Shown piece after piece: positions 43,528-54,683 of a stretch of DNA of 58,772 bases. Numbering within the stretch: the stretch's first letter is position 1; each line of letters starts with the position of its first letter. The notes under the pieces are model-generated. The model searched no databases, was not told where the DNA came from, and saw only the letters and a list, made by a program, of their open reading frames with translations. A program made the translations under genes and the position numbers. The stretch spans positions 1 through 58,772 of the forward strand of contig PHEQ01000016.1 in the NCBI GenBank assembly GCA_002842985.1, given 5' to 3'. The stretch comes from Alphaproteobacteria bacterium HGW-Alphaproteobacteria-1 (GTDB taxonomy: Bacteria; Pseudomonadota; Alphaproteobacteria; Rhodobacterales; Rhodobacteraceae).

Positions 43528-43812
43528 TCAGACGCCGTCAACGATGACAAGGTCGCGGCTGCTGGACGACAAAGCAAGGGGCAGGATGCGGCGATAGGCA
43601 TCGGAATTGTAAAACGCGAGAGCGGCGTCACGGTCGGGAAACGCTATGATGACATGGCGGTCGGGGCAATTGCCCTCGACGACCACCTGCGCGCCACCCT
43701 TCACAAGAAACCGCCCGCCGAATTTTTCGGCAAGCGCCACGGTCTGCGCGGCATAGGCCTGGTAATCCTGCGGATCGTTGATTGTGATCCGGCCGATGAT
43801 ATACGCACTCAT
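43528..43812 (-). CDS. DUF1330 family protein (copy B)
   Basis: This 94-residue protein has the same layout as its downstream neighbour: ITINDPQDYQAYAAQTVALAEKFGGRFLVKGG, IAFPDRDAALAFYNSDAYRRIL and RDLVIVDGV. The two are clearly paralogous but diverged, so the duplication is not recent. GGAGGGGG lies before the ATG. It is 11 bases downstream of alaS. Confidence 0.88.
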   Translation of the reverse strand: MSAYIIGRITINDPQDYQAYAAQTVALAEKFGGRFLVKGGAQVVVEGNCPDRHVIIAFPDRDAALAFYNSDAYRRILPLALSSSSRDLVIVDGV

Positions 43813-43823
43813 TCCCCCTCCCT

Positions 43824-46487
43824 TCAGGAGACGAGAACCGCCTCCACCGCCCTGATCGCAGCCTCTGCGCCACCGATATCGTTGCCGCCGCCCTGCGCCA
43901 TGTCAGGTCGGCCACCACCACCCTTGCCGCCGAGCGCGGGCACCGCCGCGCGCACCAGATCGACCGCCGAGATGCGCGCCAACAGATCGCCGGTCACACC
44001 AGCCGCCACCGCCACCTTGCCGCCGGTATCGGCTATTAGCAAGATCGCAGCGCTGCCGAGCCGTGCCTTTATCTCGTCGATGAGTGGTGGAAGATCGCGC
44101 CCCTCAACGCCCGAAAGCACCTGTGCGAGGAAGGTGACGCCGCCCACCTCGCGCGCCTCGGGGGCCGCCCCCTGCCCCGCGCCGCCCGTCATGGCCAGTT
44201 CGCGGCGCAGTTGGGCCACCTCATTGACCAGCGCGCGACGCTCCTCCATCAGCGCGCGCACGCGGTCGGGCACATCCTCGGGGCGTGCCTTGAGATCCGC
44301 GGCCACGGTCCCGAGCCGTGCCGCCTGCCCGCTCAGATAGTCGACGGCCGCCGCCCCGGTCAGCGCCTCGATCCGCCGCACGCCCGCGCTCGATGCCCCT
44401 TCTGCGACGACCACGAATGTGCCGATCTCACCGGTCTGGCGCACATGGGTGCCTCCGCAAAGTTCGATCGAGTATGTCGCGCCATTGACCCCCTTGCCCG
44501 AGCCGTCAAGCGTGCCCATGGACACCACCCGCACCTCATCGCCATATTTTTCGCCAAAGAGGGCCTGCGCGCCGATGGCGCGGGCATCGTCCGGCGTCAT
44601 GATCCGCGTGGTGACAGGGCTGTTTTGACGGATGAAATCGTTCACTTCCGCCTCGACGCGGGCCCGTTCAACGTCGTCGAGCGCCTTGGCATGGCTGAAA
44701 TCAAAGCGCAGCCGGTCGGGCGCATTGAGCGAGCCGCGCTGCGCGACATGATCACCAAGCGCCCGGCGCAACGCCTCGTGCAGAAGGTGTGTGGCCGAGT
44801 GATTGGCTCGGATGGCACTACGGCGCGCGTGATCGACGCAGAGGCGCGCGGCCTGCCCCGAGGTGATTTCGCCCGTCTCGATCACCGCGAGATGCGCAAA
44901 AACGCCCGCGATTTTCTTTGTGTCGGTCACACGTGCGCGGCCCGTCTCGGTCTCGATCACGCCGGTATCGCCCACCTGCCCGCCCGCCTCGGCATAAAAC
45001 GGCGTCTGGTTGACCACGATCTGAACGGCCATGCCGTCGACCGCGCTCTGCCTCGTTGCACCCTCCTGGACCAGCGCCAGGATCTGCGCCTCGACGTTCT
45101 CGGTGTCATAGCCGAGGAACTCGGTCACGCCCTTCTCCTCGGCAATATCGAACCAGACCGCCTGATCTGCTGTCTCTCCGGTGCCGATCCAGGCCGCCCG
45201 GGCCTTGGCCTTTTGCGCGGCCATGGCGGCGTCAAACCCGTCGATATCGACGCTGCGCCCCTTCTCGCGCAAGGCGTCCTGCGTAAGATCAAGAGGGAAT
45301 CCATAGGTGTCGTAAAGTTTGAACGCCGCAGCGCCAGGCAATGCCGCCGTCTCGGGGAGGTCCGCCAATTCTTCGTCAAGCAACCGCAGGCCGCGTTCCA
45401 GCGTCTGGCGAAAGCGCGTCTCCTCCAGCCGCAATGTCTCCTCGATCAAGGCCTGCGCGCGACCGAGTTCGGGGAAGGCTTGCCCCATCTGCGCCACAAG
45501 CGCGGGCACCAGCCGATGCATCATCGGATCCTTCGTTCCAAGCATATGCGCATGGCGCATCGCGCGACGCATGATCCGGCGCAGCACGTATCCGCGCCCC
45601 TCGTTCGAGGGCATGACGCCATCGGCGATGAGAAAGGAGGTCGACCTGAGATGATCGGCGATCACCCGGTGATGCACACGCCCCGGCCCGTCAGGGTCCT
45701 GGCTGCTGGCGTGGGCGCTCGCCTCGATCAGACTGCGCATGAGGTCGGTGTCGTAATTGTCATGCTTGCCCTGCAAGAGCGCGCCGATCCGCTCCAGCCC
45801 CATGCCGGTATCGATCGACTGCATGTCGAGCGCGCGCATCGAGCCATCCTCGAAGCGCTCATTCTGCATGAACACAAGGTTCCAGATCTCGATGAACCGG
45901 TCTCCGTCCTCATCTGCGCTACCCGGCGGACCGCCCCAGATATCGGGCCCGTGATCGTAGAAAATCTCGGTGCAGGGACCGCAGGGTCCGGTCGGACCCA
46001 TCGACCAGAAATTGTCATCCGAGGCGATGCGGATGATCCGCTCATCGGGCAGGCCTGCGTATTTCTTCCAGATCGCGGCCGCCTCGTCATCGGTGTGGTA
46101 GACGGTCACCAGAAGCCTTGATTTATCAATCCCGAAATCGCGCGTCAGCAAATCCCACGCGAAGGGGATCGCCTGCTCTTTGAAATAGTCGCCAAAGCTG
46201 AAATTTCCGAGCATTTCAAAGAAGGTATGGTGTCGCGCTGTATAGCCGACATTGTCGAGATCGTTGTGCTTGCCGCCGGCACGCACACATTTCTGGCTTG
46301 TGGTGGCGCGCACATAATCGCGATGCTCGACCCCGGTGAAGCAGTTCTTGAACTGCACCATTCCAGAGTTCGTGAACATCAGCGTCGGATCGTTGTGCGG
46401 CACGAGTGGCGAGCTTTCGACCACGCGATGATCTTGACACTCGAAGAAATTCAGAAAGGTGGAGCGGATCTCGTTCAGCGTTGGCAT
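43824..46487 (-). CDS. alaS: Alanyl-tRNA synthetase
   Basis: AlaS charges tRNA-Ala. The 887-residue protein has the class II catalytic core (motif [24 protein letters not shown]), the tRNA-recognition domain, the editing domain with [12 protein letters not shown] and the zinc-binding [13 protein letters not shown], and the C-terminal DHHA1 domain with [16 protein letters not shown]. The ATG at 46487 (MPTLNEIR) is preferred to a GTG at 46493. recA lies 88 bases upstream on the same strand, the same order as in many alphaproteobacteria. Confidence 0.97.
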   Translation of the reverse strand: MPTLNEIRSTFLNFFECQDHRVVESSPLVPHNDPTLMFTNSGMVQFKNCFTGVEHRDYVRATTSQKCVRAGGKHNDLDNVGYTARHHTFFEMLGNFSFGDYFKEQAIPFAWDLLTRDFGIDKSRLLVTVYHTDDEAAAIWKKYAGLPDERIIRIASDDNFWSMGPTGPCGPCTEIFYDHGPDIWGGPPGSADEDGDRFIEIWNLVFMQNERFEDGSMRALDMQSIDTGMGLERIGALLQGKHDNYDTDLMRSLIEASAHASSQDPDGPGRVHHRVIADHLRSTSFLIADGVMPSNEGRGYVLRRIMRRAMRHAHMLGTKDPMMHRLVPALVAQMGQAFPELGRAQALIEETLRLEETRFRQTLERGLRLLDEELADLPETAALPGAAAFKLYDTYGFPLDLTQDALREKGRSVDIDGFDAAMAAQKAKARAAWIGTGETADQAVWFDIAEEKGVTEFLGYDTENVEAQILALVQEGATRQSAVDGMAVQIVVNQTPFYAEAGGQVGDTGVIETETGRARVTDTKKIAGVFAHLAVIETGEITSGQAARLCVDHARRSAIRANHSATHLLHEALRRALGDHVAQRGSLNAPDRLRFDFSHAKALDDVERARVEAEVNDFIRQNSPVTTRIMTPDDARAIGAQALFGEKYGDEVRVVSMGTLDGSGKGVNGATYSIELCGGTHVRQTGEIGTFVVVAEGASSAGVRRIEALTGAAAVDYLSGQAARLGTVAADLKARPEDVPDRVRALMEERRALVNEVAQLRRELAMTGGAGQGAAPEAREVGGVTFLAQVLSGVEGRDLPPLIDEIKARLGSAAILLIADTGGKVAVAAGVTGDLLARISAVDLVRAAVPALGGKGGGGRPDMAQGGGNDIGGAEAAIRAVEAVLVS

Positions 46488-46575
46488 GAGCACGGGCTTC
46501 TTGCTGGAAGTTGGACTGCGATTGAGTTCGCTTTAGCCGTGAGAGCGCCCGGTGTCCACCGTGGAACCTGCCCGT

Positions 46576-47646
46576 TCAACCCTCCATGACGTCGGACTGA
46601 TCATCTCCGGACATGCTGAAATCCAGTCCATGGGCTGCCCTGATCTTGTCCTCGATCTCGAGCGCGATTTGCGGATTGTCCTTGAGATAGGTCTTGGCGT
46701 TCTCTCGCCCCTGCCCAACGCGCTGATCGCCATAGCTGAACCAGCTTCCGGATTTCTCGACCACGCCTGCCTTGACGCCCATGTCGATCAATTCACCGGT
46801 CTTAGAAATGCCCTCGCCATACATGATGTCGAATTCCACCTGCTTGAAGGGCGGAGCGACCTTGTTCTTGACAACCTTCACGCGGGTGGCATTGCCCACG
46901 ATTTCATCGCGATCCTTGATCGCACCGATACGGCGTATGTCAAGGCGGACCGAGCTGTAGAATTTGAGCGCATTGCCGCCCGTCGTCGTTTCCGGGCTTC
47001 CGAACATCACGCCGATCTTCATGCGGATCTGGTTGATGAAGATTACGGTACATTTGGTGCGGCTGATCGATCCGGTGAGTTTGCGCATGGCTTGGCTCAT
47101 GAGACGCGCATGCACACCCACGCTCGAATCGCCCATCTCGCCCTCAAGCTCCGACTTGGGCGTCAAAGCCGCGACCGAATCGACGACAATGAGGCTGACC
47201 GCACCGGAACGTACCAGAGTGTCAACGATCTCGAGCGCCTGCTCGCCGGTATCGGGTTGCGATATGAGCAATTCGTCGAGATCCACCCCAAGCTTGCGCG
47301 CGTAGATCGGGTCGAGCGCGTGTTCGGCGTCCACAAAGGCGCAAACCCCCCCTTTTTTCTGCTCCTCGGCCACGCAATGAAGTGTCAGCGTCGTCTTGCC
47401 CGAGCTTTCCGGCCCGTAAATCTCGACGACGCGCCCCTTGGGAATGCCGCCGATGCCGAGCGCGATGTCGAGGCCGATGGACCCGGTCGAGGTCGACTCG
47501 ATATCGACAATGGGATTGTCGCCGCCCATCCGCATGATCGAGCCCTTGCCGAATTGGCGTTCGATCTGCGCGAGCGCGCTATCAAGGGCCTTTTGCTTGT
47601 CGGCGCTACGTTTGTTGTCCATCGAGAGAAGATCCGCCATTGCCAT
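46576..47646 (-). CDS. recA: Recombinase RecA
   Basis: RecA forms filaments on single-stranded DNA, drives strand exchange and triggers LexA self-cleavage. The 356-residue protein has the Walker A loop GPESSGKTT, the Walker [10 protein letters not shown], the L2 loop region [26 protein letters not shown], and an acidic C-terminus ([11 protein letters not shown]). Two nearby in-frame ATG codons exist; the one at 47646 has AAGGG at good distance. A LexA box 52-66 bases upstream shows SOS control, making it the internal reference for the second box at 8189. Confidence 0.97.
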   Translation of the reverse strand: MAMADLLSMDNKRSADKQKALDSALAQIERQFGKGSIMRMGGDNPIVDIESTSTGSIGLDIALGIGGIPKGRVVEIYGPESSGKTTLTLHCVAEEQKKGGVCAFVDAEHALDPIYARKLGVDLDELLISQPDTGEQALEIVDTLVRSGAVSLIVVDSVAALTPKSELEGEMGDSSVGVHARLMSQAMRKLTGSISRTKCTVIFINQIRMKIGVMFGSPETTTGGNALKFYSSVRLDIRRIGAIKDRDEIVGNATRVKVVKNKVAPPFKQVEFDIMYGEGISKTGELIDMGVKAGVVEKSGSWFSYGDQRVGQGRENAKTYLKDNPQIALEIEDKIRAAHGLDFSMSGDDQSDVMEG

Positions 47647-47697
47647 GAGTTCCATCCCTTATTTCACAGGCCGCCGGTGGCGGCAATGCCGAGCAAA

Positions 47698-47712
47698 GTT
47701 CACCCTATGTTC
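47698..47712. promoter_or_regulatory. LexA (SOS) box of recA
   Basis: The bases read GTTC, ACCCTAT, GTTC, matching the alphaproteobacterial LexA site GTTC-N7-GTTC exactly. It lies 52 bases before the recA start. A small inverted repeat TTGCA-ACA-TGCAA follows at 47744-47756. Confidence 0.85.
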
Positions 47713-47743
47713 GTCACGCCCTTATGAGCACAAAAAGAGAACA

Positions 47744-47756
47744 TTGCAACATGCAA
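47744..47756. promoter_or_regulatory. Inverted repeat TTGCA-N3-TGCAA upstream of recA
   Basis: A perfect five-base inverted repeat with a three-base centre lies between the recA LexA box and the divergent sulfotransferase-like gene. It may be an operator; no regulator can be named. Confidence 0.25.
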
Positions 47757-47785
47757 TCTCGTGATGACACTCTGGACGCAATTGC

Positions 47786-47800
47786 TTAACACAAGGTTAC
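47786..47800. promoter_or_regulatory. CtrA-like box upstream of the sulfotransferase-like gene
   Basis: The bases read TTAA, seven bases, TTAC, one mismatch from TTAA-N7-TTAA, 30 bases before the ATG at 47830. If bound, CtrA would overlap the promoter and could repress or activate. Confidence 0.45.
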
Positions 47801-47829
47801 AAACCACACAGCGCCGCGAAAGTTCCGAC

Positions 47830-48471
47830 ATGCTGATCTTTGCCAGGCAAAAACTCGTGTTCCTCTCGGTGCCCAAGACCGGCAGCACGGCATATGCGCG
47901 GGCCCTGGCCGAACACGCGGCGCTTGTCGTCACCGCGCCACCCGAACTCAAGCATGCGCCGGTGTTCCGCTACAACCGGTTTTTCCGCGAGATGGTAGAG
48001 CGCTTCGTCGGCGCCGATATAACCATCGTTGCGGTCATGCGCGAACCATTGGATTGGCTCGGAAGCTGGTATCGCTATCGCAGTCGCGATGTGCTCCGCG
48101 GTCATCCCAACAGCACGTACGGCATGAGTTTCGACACCTTTGTCGAGGCCTATTGTGATCCGGACCCACCGGATTTCGCCCGGGTCGGCAGTCAGGCGAA
48201 ATTTCTCGAACCGCAAAGGAACGGCACGCGGGTGACGCATCTCTTTCGCTACGAGGATCAGCGGTCTTTGCAGGGCTTTCTGACAGAGCGACTCGGGCTT
48301 GTCGTGGCACCTGAACACGCCAATCGTTCGCCAGATCGCATCGTTTCTCTCGCGCCGGCGACACGTGACCTCCTGCACAGGGCCTGTGCCTCCGATTTCG
48401 CGCTTTACGCCGGCATCGGAAAGAATGGGGCCTACGAACCGCCGCGAGCTGCGCGACGCAAAAAACCGTGA
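47830..48471 (+). CDS. Short sulfotransferase-like protein
   Basis: The 213-residue protein has a PAPS-type P-loop near the N-terminus, VPKTGSTAYARAL, and REPLDWLGSWYRYRSRDVL, resembling the 3'-phosphate-binding segment of sulfotransferases. Rhodobacterales relatives are often misnamed gamma-glutamyl kinase. The ATG at 47830 gives the family start MLIFARQKLVFLSVPKTGS; a GTG at 47761 would lie too far upstream. A CtrA-like box lies close before it, and the gene is convergent with cckA. Substrate unknown. Confidence 0.8.
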   Translation: MLIFARQKLVFLSVPKTGSTAYARALAEHAALVVTAPPELKHAPVFRYNRFFREMVERFVGADITIVAVMREPLDWLGSWYRYRSRDVLRGHPNSTYGMSFDTFVEAYCDPDPPDFARVGSQAKFLEPQRNGTRVTHLFRYEDQRSLQGFLTERLGLVVAPEHANRSPDRIVSLAPATRDLLHRACASDFALYAGIGKNGAYEPPRAARRKKP

Positions 48472-50796
48472 TCACGGCGCATCGTTTTCGCGGCATGCCG
48501 GGCCCTTTGCCGCCATTCGCGCAACAGTTTCGGCCAATTCGTCAAGGGAGAACGGTTTTGGAAGAAACACCGAGTGGGCGATGCGCGACTGGCTGTCTCC
48601 GACAGTCTCTTCGGCATACCCCGAAATGAACACCACACGCACATCAGGGCGCCGCGTCAGCGCCTTTGTGACCCAGCTCGGACCATCCATGCCAGGCATG
48701 ACAACATCCGTGACGAACACATCCACATGACACGTCTCGTCCTGGAGCAGTTCAAGCGCCTCTTCGGCCGATCCTGCCTCGATCACGGTGAAGCCGCGCA
48801 GTTGCAACGCACGGCTGGCAAAGGCGCGCACCGGAACCTCATCCTCCACAAGCACGACAACACCGCCGCCCGAGGCGCCGCGCGCACGGGGCTCGGCGCG
48901 CCTGGGGGCAAGGTCCACGGCGTGATCATGGGCCGGGAACAGAAGTTGAAACGTGGTGCCCTCATGTTCGACGCTGTCAACAAAGATGAACCCACCTGTC
49001 TGCTTGACGATCCCGTAGACCGTTGACAGGCCAAGACCTGTTCCTTTGCCGACTTTTTTCGTGGTGAAAAACGGCTCGAAAACATGCTCCAGCTGGTCCT
49101 GCGCAATACCCTGTCCGGTATCGATGACCTCGACCGAGACATATTCTCCGGGAGCCACCAGAGCACGATCACGACTGAGCGGATTTTTGATGGTACGATT
49201 GCGGGTCACGATCCTGATTTCCCCCCCGTCAGGCATGGCGTCCCGTGCATTGACAACGAGGTTCATGACGACCTGTTCGAACTGGCGTTTGTCGGCGCGT
49301 ATGGCGGACAATCCCGGGGCATGGTCGAGCGTCAGGGACACCTGTTCGCCCACAAGACGGTTGAGCAGATGCGTCAGGTCGGAGAGCGTATCGCGCAGGT
49401 CAAGGATTTCGGGTCTGAGGGTCTGCTTGCGCGAGAAGGCCAGCAACTGACCGACAAGCGACGCTGCTCGGTTGACGTTCTGGGTGATCTGCATGAGATC
49501 GGCATATTCCGGATCGCCGGGATCACGGTCGAGCAACAAGAGGTCGCAATGCCCGGAAATCGCCGTCAGAAGATTGTTGAAATCATGCGCGATACCGCCG
49601 GCAAGTTGCCCGATCGCCTGCATTTTCTGGCTTTGAACGAATTGCGCCTGGAGTGACTTTAGTTCCGTGGCGTCGCTCAGAACGGCGATGAGAACAACCT
49701 CGGCACCATCGAGGGCGCGCCGAAGGGCGACCTGCACAAAGGCATCCTTGTCCTGGCGCCGCACCTTCAGAAACTCGGGTTTCACCGTGCCGCGTCCGGC
49801 GGCGGCATCGGCGACCCAATCGGAGACCGGCCGACCGAGCCCCTCGAGCACCTCCGTCAGCCGGAAGGGATCGTCACCGCCTTGCCCGATCAGCGCGCGT
49901 GCGGGCGGATTGGCGCGCAGAACCGTTCCGTCGGCCCCGAGTTTCAGCAGGGGCACCGGCAGGACATCAAAAAGCGCCCAGTCGTCGGGCGTGGCGAGCG
50001 GATCGTCCGAAACCGGCACCAGAAAGACCTCGCGCCGACCGGCAAGACCGGAGCGTTCCGCATAGATGCAGCGGAGCGGGCCACCCGGCGTCGGGATGTC
50101 GCACGCCGTTCCGGGCTGCGGCGGCAGGGGGCAGATCGCATCCAGCGACGTGATCCGCTCTCCGATCAGTTCGCGCGCGGCAGGGTTCATGAACAAGACG
50201 GTATTGTTGCGGCCAAGGGTCAGCATCGGTAGCGGATGGGCATCGCTGCCGTGGGAGGGGCGATCCGATGTCGGCTCGATCCGCCAAACGAAGCGTCCCG
50301 CACCAGCGCGATGCGCGCTGATGCGCAAATGGCCGACGCGGGTCACGATATCCTCCACCGCCGATCCGGACGCATTGGCGCGAGCCTCGATCCGAAACAG
50401 CAACGGCCCGGGATTGGCAAGATGATCGCGCAGGAGCGCGGCAAGACTGGTTTGCCCTTCGCCCGCGAACAGGTGTCGGGCGGCGCGCCCGACATGGATC
50501 ACCCGCCCCCCTGCCTCGGTCATCACGACCGGCGCGGGATCCTCTTCGATCACCCCATGAGAGAGAACAGGCGTCCGCGCGTGACCCGCGGTCTTGTCAT
50601 GCCATATCCGCACCCAGAGAGCCGACAGAAACAACACCGAGGCGACGAGACCCAGCACCATGCGCAGGTTTCTGTCAGCGATCAGCACCGCGGCAAGTGC
50701 AACGAGCACCGCCGCGACCACAAGGACGGGCGCGCGCGCACGCAAGGACGAGCCAGAAAGTTTGGTATCTTCCGCAGGAAGCCCGAAGACCGCCAC
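48472..50796 (-). CDS. cckA: Hybrid histidine kinase CckA
   Basis: CckA autophosphorylates and feeds phosphate through ChpT to CtrA and CpdR, controlling the cell cycle. The 774-residue protein has two membrane helices (about 22-40 and 45-62), PAS-like regions, His404 in GGIAHDFNNLLTAISGHCDLLL, an HATPase domain, and a C-terminal receiver (about 655-765) with DVFVTDVVMPGMDG. The start is a GTG at 50796 with AAAGGGG upstream. A perfect CtrA box lies 53 bases before it. ctrA and sciP are 45 kb away in the same window. Confidence 0.95.
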   Translation of the reverse strand: MAVFGLPAEDTKLSGSSLRARAPVLVVAAVLVALAAVLIADRNLRMVLGLVASVLFLSALWVRIWHDKTAGHARTPVLSHGVIEEDPAPVVMTEAGGRVIHVGRAARHLFAGEGQTSLAALLRDHLANPGPLLFRIEARANASGSAVEDIVTRVGHLRISAHRAGAGRFVWRIEPTSDRPSHGSDAHPLPMLTLGRNNTVLFMNPAARELIGERITSLDAICPLPPQPGTACDIPTPGGPLRCIYAERSGLAGRREVFLVPVSDDPLATPDDWALFDVLPVPLLKLGADGTVLRANPPARALIGQGGDDPFRLTEVLEGLGRPVSDWVADAAAGRGTVKPEFLKVRRQDKDAFVQVALRRALDGAEVVLIAVLSDATELKSLQAQFVQSQKMQAIGQLAGGIAHDFNNLLTAISGHCDLLLLDRDPGDPEYADLMQITQNVNRAASLVGQLLAFSRKQTLRPEILDLRDTLSDLTHLLNRLVGEQVSLTLDHAPGLSAIRADKRQFEQVVMNLVVNARDAMPDGGEIRIVTRNRTIKNPLSRDRALVAPGEYVSVEVIDTGQGIAQDQLEHVFEPFFTTKKVGKGTGLGLSTVYGIVKQTGGFIFVDSVEHEGTTFQLLFPAHDHAVDLAPRRAEPRARGASGGGVVVLVEDEVPVRAFASRALQLRGFTVIEAGSAEEALELLQDETCHVDVFVTDVVMPGMDGPSWVTKALTRRPDVRVVFISGYAEETVGDSQSRIAHSVFLPKPFSLDELAETVARMAAKGPACRENDAP

Positions 50797-50848
50797 CTGA
50801 GGCCCCTTTCATGCAAAACACGTTCGGCCCGATCTTGTGAGCCAAGGT

Positions 50849-50863
50849 TTAACGATGACTTAA
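50849..50863. promoter_or_regulatory. Perfect CtrA box upstream of cckA
   Basis: The bases read TTAA, CGATGAC, TTAA, an exact match to TTAA-N7-TTAA, and each half continues as TTAAC. It lies 53-67 bases before the cckA start, in the 86-base gap beyond the end of the RsmB-type gene. It implies feedback from CtrA onto its own kinase. Confidence 0.7.
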
Positions 50864-50882
50864 CGGCAGCCTGAAAATCGCG

Positions 50883-52067
50883 TCAAGATTGATCGAAATG
50901 TGACGCATCCCGCGAAAGATGTGTCAGAAAAAACCCATCACCCCGGTCGGAGATTGGCCAACGACGTGTTTCACGGATCGCAAACGCCGGGGCAGAATTC
51001 AGGAAACTCTCTATAACATGCTCGTTTTCTTCCATAAAAACCGAACATGTCGAGTAGATGAGTGTCCCGGACGGTGCCAGAAGGCTGGCCGCTTGCGTCA
51101 GGATCTCGCACTGCAGGCGCATCAGGGCGCGTAGTCGTTCGGGCAGCAGCGTCCATTTCGCCTGTGGGGCACGTCGCCATGTGCCGGAACCCGAACAGGG
51201 CACGTCGCAAAGAATCGCATCGAAGGGGCCCGCCGCCGCGAGGTCGGGTGTCTGACAAAGACGGACGCGAACACCGGCCCGCTCTGCGCGCGTGGGCAGA
51301 TCGGCCATCCGGCGCGGATCGGCGTCATGGGCAAACCACGCGGCCTCCAGCTTTGCTGCAAGCGCCAGCACCTTGCCGCCACCGCCCGCGCAATAATCAA
51401 GAACGCGCGCGCCCCGTGGCAGGTCGATCGCCTCCATCGCGGCCTGACTGCTTGCGTCCTGAAGCTCGACAAGACCGTTGAGGTAAAGGTTCGAGCGAGA
51501 TATTCTTCTTTCACTTTCAATAACATGAAGGCCGTAATTGATGTTATCCACAGGCCGCGTCACGATGCCGTCACCGGCCAGATCCACTTGCGCCGCCGCG
51601 CGCGTGATCCGCCGCGCATTCACCCGAAGCGTGATGGGCGCGCGATGGCGGAGCGCCTCGGCAGCAGCGTGGGCTCCCGGCCCGAGTGCGGCCTCGAAAT
51701 GCGGCCAGAGCCAGTCGGGCAAATCGCGCGCCTCTGCCTCGGTGGGCCGGCGGCCGCCCTGCCTCTCTGCCGCGGAGAGGGGCGCGGGCGCGTGGCCCTC
51801 TCCTGTAAAAATAGCATCTGTATCAATATTTTGCGCCCTGAATCTGCCAAGCATGAGCGCGCGCCCGTCCTGCCCACCGCCAAGCGCAGCAAAGGAACGC
51901 AGACATCGCAGCGCGTCGAAGACGTGATCACGCACCGCCGCCCGGTCGCCCGATCCGGCATAGCGCGCGGACCGCGCCCAATTGGTCAGGGCACGCTCTG
52001 CGGGCTCGCCCGCAAGGACCGTGTCAAGCACCGCGATCGCGGCGGAAACACGCGCGCCGGGAGTCAT
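50883..52067 (-). CDS. RsmB/NOP family RNA m5C methyltransferase
   Basis: The 394-residue protein methylates a cytosine in RNA, probably 16S rRNA as RsmB does. It has an N-terminal NusB-like region (residues 1-90), the SAM site DYCAGGGGK, and two catalytic cysteines in DVPCSGSGTWRR and YSTCSVFMEENE. The start follows AAGG. The protein ends in SRDASHFDQS. Neighbours are guaB upstream (39 bases) and cckA downstream. The exact target cytosine cannot be read from sequence. Confidence 0.92.
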   Translation of the reverse strand: MTPGARVSAAIAVLDTVLAGEPAERALTNWARSARYAGSGDRAAVRDHVFDALRCLRSFAALGGGQDGRALMLGRFRAQNIDTDAIFTGEGHAPAPLSAAERQGGRRPTEAEARDLPDWLWPHFEAALGPGAHAAAEALRHRAPITLRVNARRITRAAAQVDLAGDGIVTRPVDNINYGLHVIESERRISRSNLYLNGLVELQDASSQAAMEAIDLPRGARVLDYCAGGGGKVLALAAKLEAAWFAHDADPRRMADLPTRAERAGVRVRLCQTPDLAAAGPFDAILCDVPCSGSGTWRRAPQAKWTLLPERLRALMRLQCEILTQAASLLAPSGTLIYSTCSVFMEENEHVIESFLNSAPAFAIRETRRWPISDRGDGFFLTHLSRDASHFDQS

Positions 52068-52106
52068 GCGACAACCTTGGATTCACAACGCAAGATATTG
52101 AGAAAG

Positions 52107-53861
<1,755 letters not shown>

Positions 53862-53865
<4 letters not shown>

Positions 53866-54275
53866 GCGCCCGGCCCCAGACGGCGCAGCGCATAGCCGAG
53901 ATCGCGGCGCAGGTCATCATAGGGGCGCAAGGCGGTTGCGTCGGCGCGCCCGATAAGCACGTAATCCCATCCCGGCAGGCCGCATTCGGGCAACAGCTCC
54001 CGCGCGATGGCGCGCAGGCGACGCTTGGCGCGGTTGCGGGTGACGGCGTTGCCGACCTTCTTCGAGCAGGTAAACCCCACCCGGATCAGGGGGCTATCGT
54101 CGCGCCGATCACGTGCCTGAACCATCATCGTGCGGGTGCCCTGACGACGCGCACGCGCGCAGGCCAGAAAATCGGCGCGCGCTCGCATCACCTCAACAGG
54201 CGGCCCACATGAAGAGGCCGCCGAAAGCGTGCTCCCTGCGTGACTGTCAGGGGCCTCCGGCGGCGTCGAAATCAT
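53862..54275 (-). CDS. rnpA: Ribonuclease P protein component
   Basis: RnpA is the protein cofactor of RNase P, which matures the 5' ends of tRNAs. The 137-residue product has [14 protein letters not shown] and the RNA-binding helix [21 protein letters not shown]. The N-terminal 30 residues ([15 protein letters not shown]) are poorly conserved, and the gene might start at the ATG at 54188 instead (MRARADFL). It lies 16 bases after rpmH and overlaps yidD, the typical rpmH-rnpA-yidD order. Confidence 0.93.
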
Positions 54276-54291
54276 CAGCAAAAGCTGGCGC

Positions 54292-54426
54292 TTACGCGCT
54301 CAGCACCTTGCGGCCACGGGCGCGGCGGGCATTGAGAACCTTGCGGCCACCCTTGGTGGCCATGCGCGCGCGAAACCCGTGACGGTGCTTGCGCACGAGG
54401 TTCGAGGGTTGAAAGGTGCGTTTCAT
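54292..54426 (-). CDS. rpmH: 50S ribosomal protein L34
   Basis: The 44-residue, highly basic protein reads [18 protein letters not shown] and continues with [25 protein letters not shown], a standard L34 sequence. It is read on the minus strand ahead of rnpA. A near-ideal sigma-70 promoter lies 73-101 bases upstream of its start. Confidence 0.97.
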   Translation of the reverse strand: MKRTFQPSNLVRKHRHGFRARMATKGGRKVLNARRARGRKVLSA

Positions 54427-54498
54427 CGCTCCGTCTCCGGTCTTGGGCGGGCGGCGGTCGCTGGAATCGCGCCCGGCCCGAATTCATCTGAAACCCGG

Positions 54499-54527
54499 TC
54501 TATAGAGACGGCTTGCGGCCAAGTCAA
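54499..54527 (-). promoter_or_regulatory. Sigma-70 promoter of rpmH-rnpA-yidD
   Basis: On the minus strand TTGACT and TATAGA are spaced by exactly 17 bases, close to the sigma-70 consensus. It is the strongest promoter match seen in the window, in keeping with ribosomal protein expression. Confidence 0.75.
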
Positions 54528-54683
54528 ACCCCTCGCCGAGTGTTTTCACGAGTTTCCGCGCCGCATGGCCATGTTACAGGAACCGGCCCGCGCCTCACCC
54601 CGGATCACCCCCTCGTGAGGCCACTGGCAAGCCCCCTCTGGACCGTGCATCTAGGAGATACTATTGGCAGAACCGGGGATCCC

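Noticed and set aside
44211..46121. Open frame of 636 codons on the plus strand opposite alaS
   Set aside because: Antisense shadow; alaS is certain.
51544..51552. TTATCCACA DnaA box inside the RsmB-type gene
   Set aside because: A single nine-base match within coding sequence is expected by chance.
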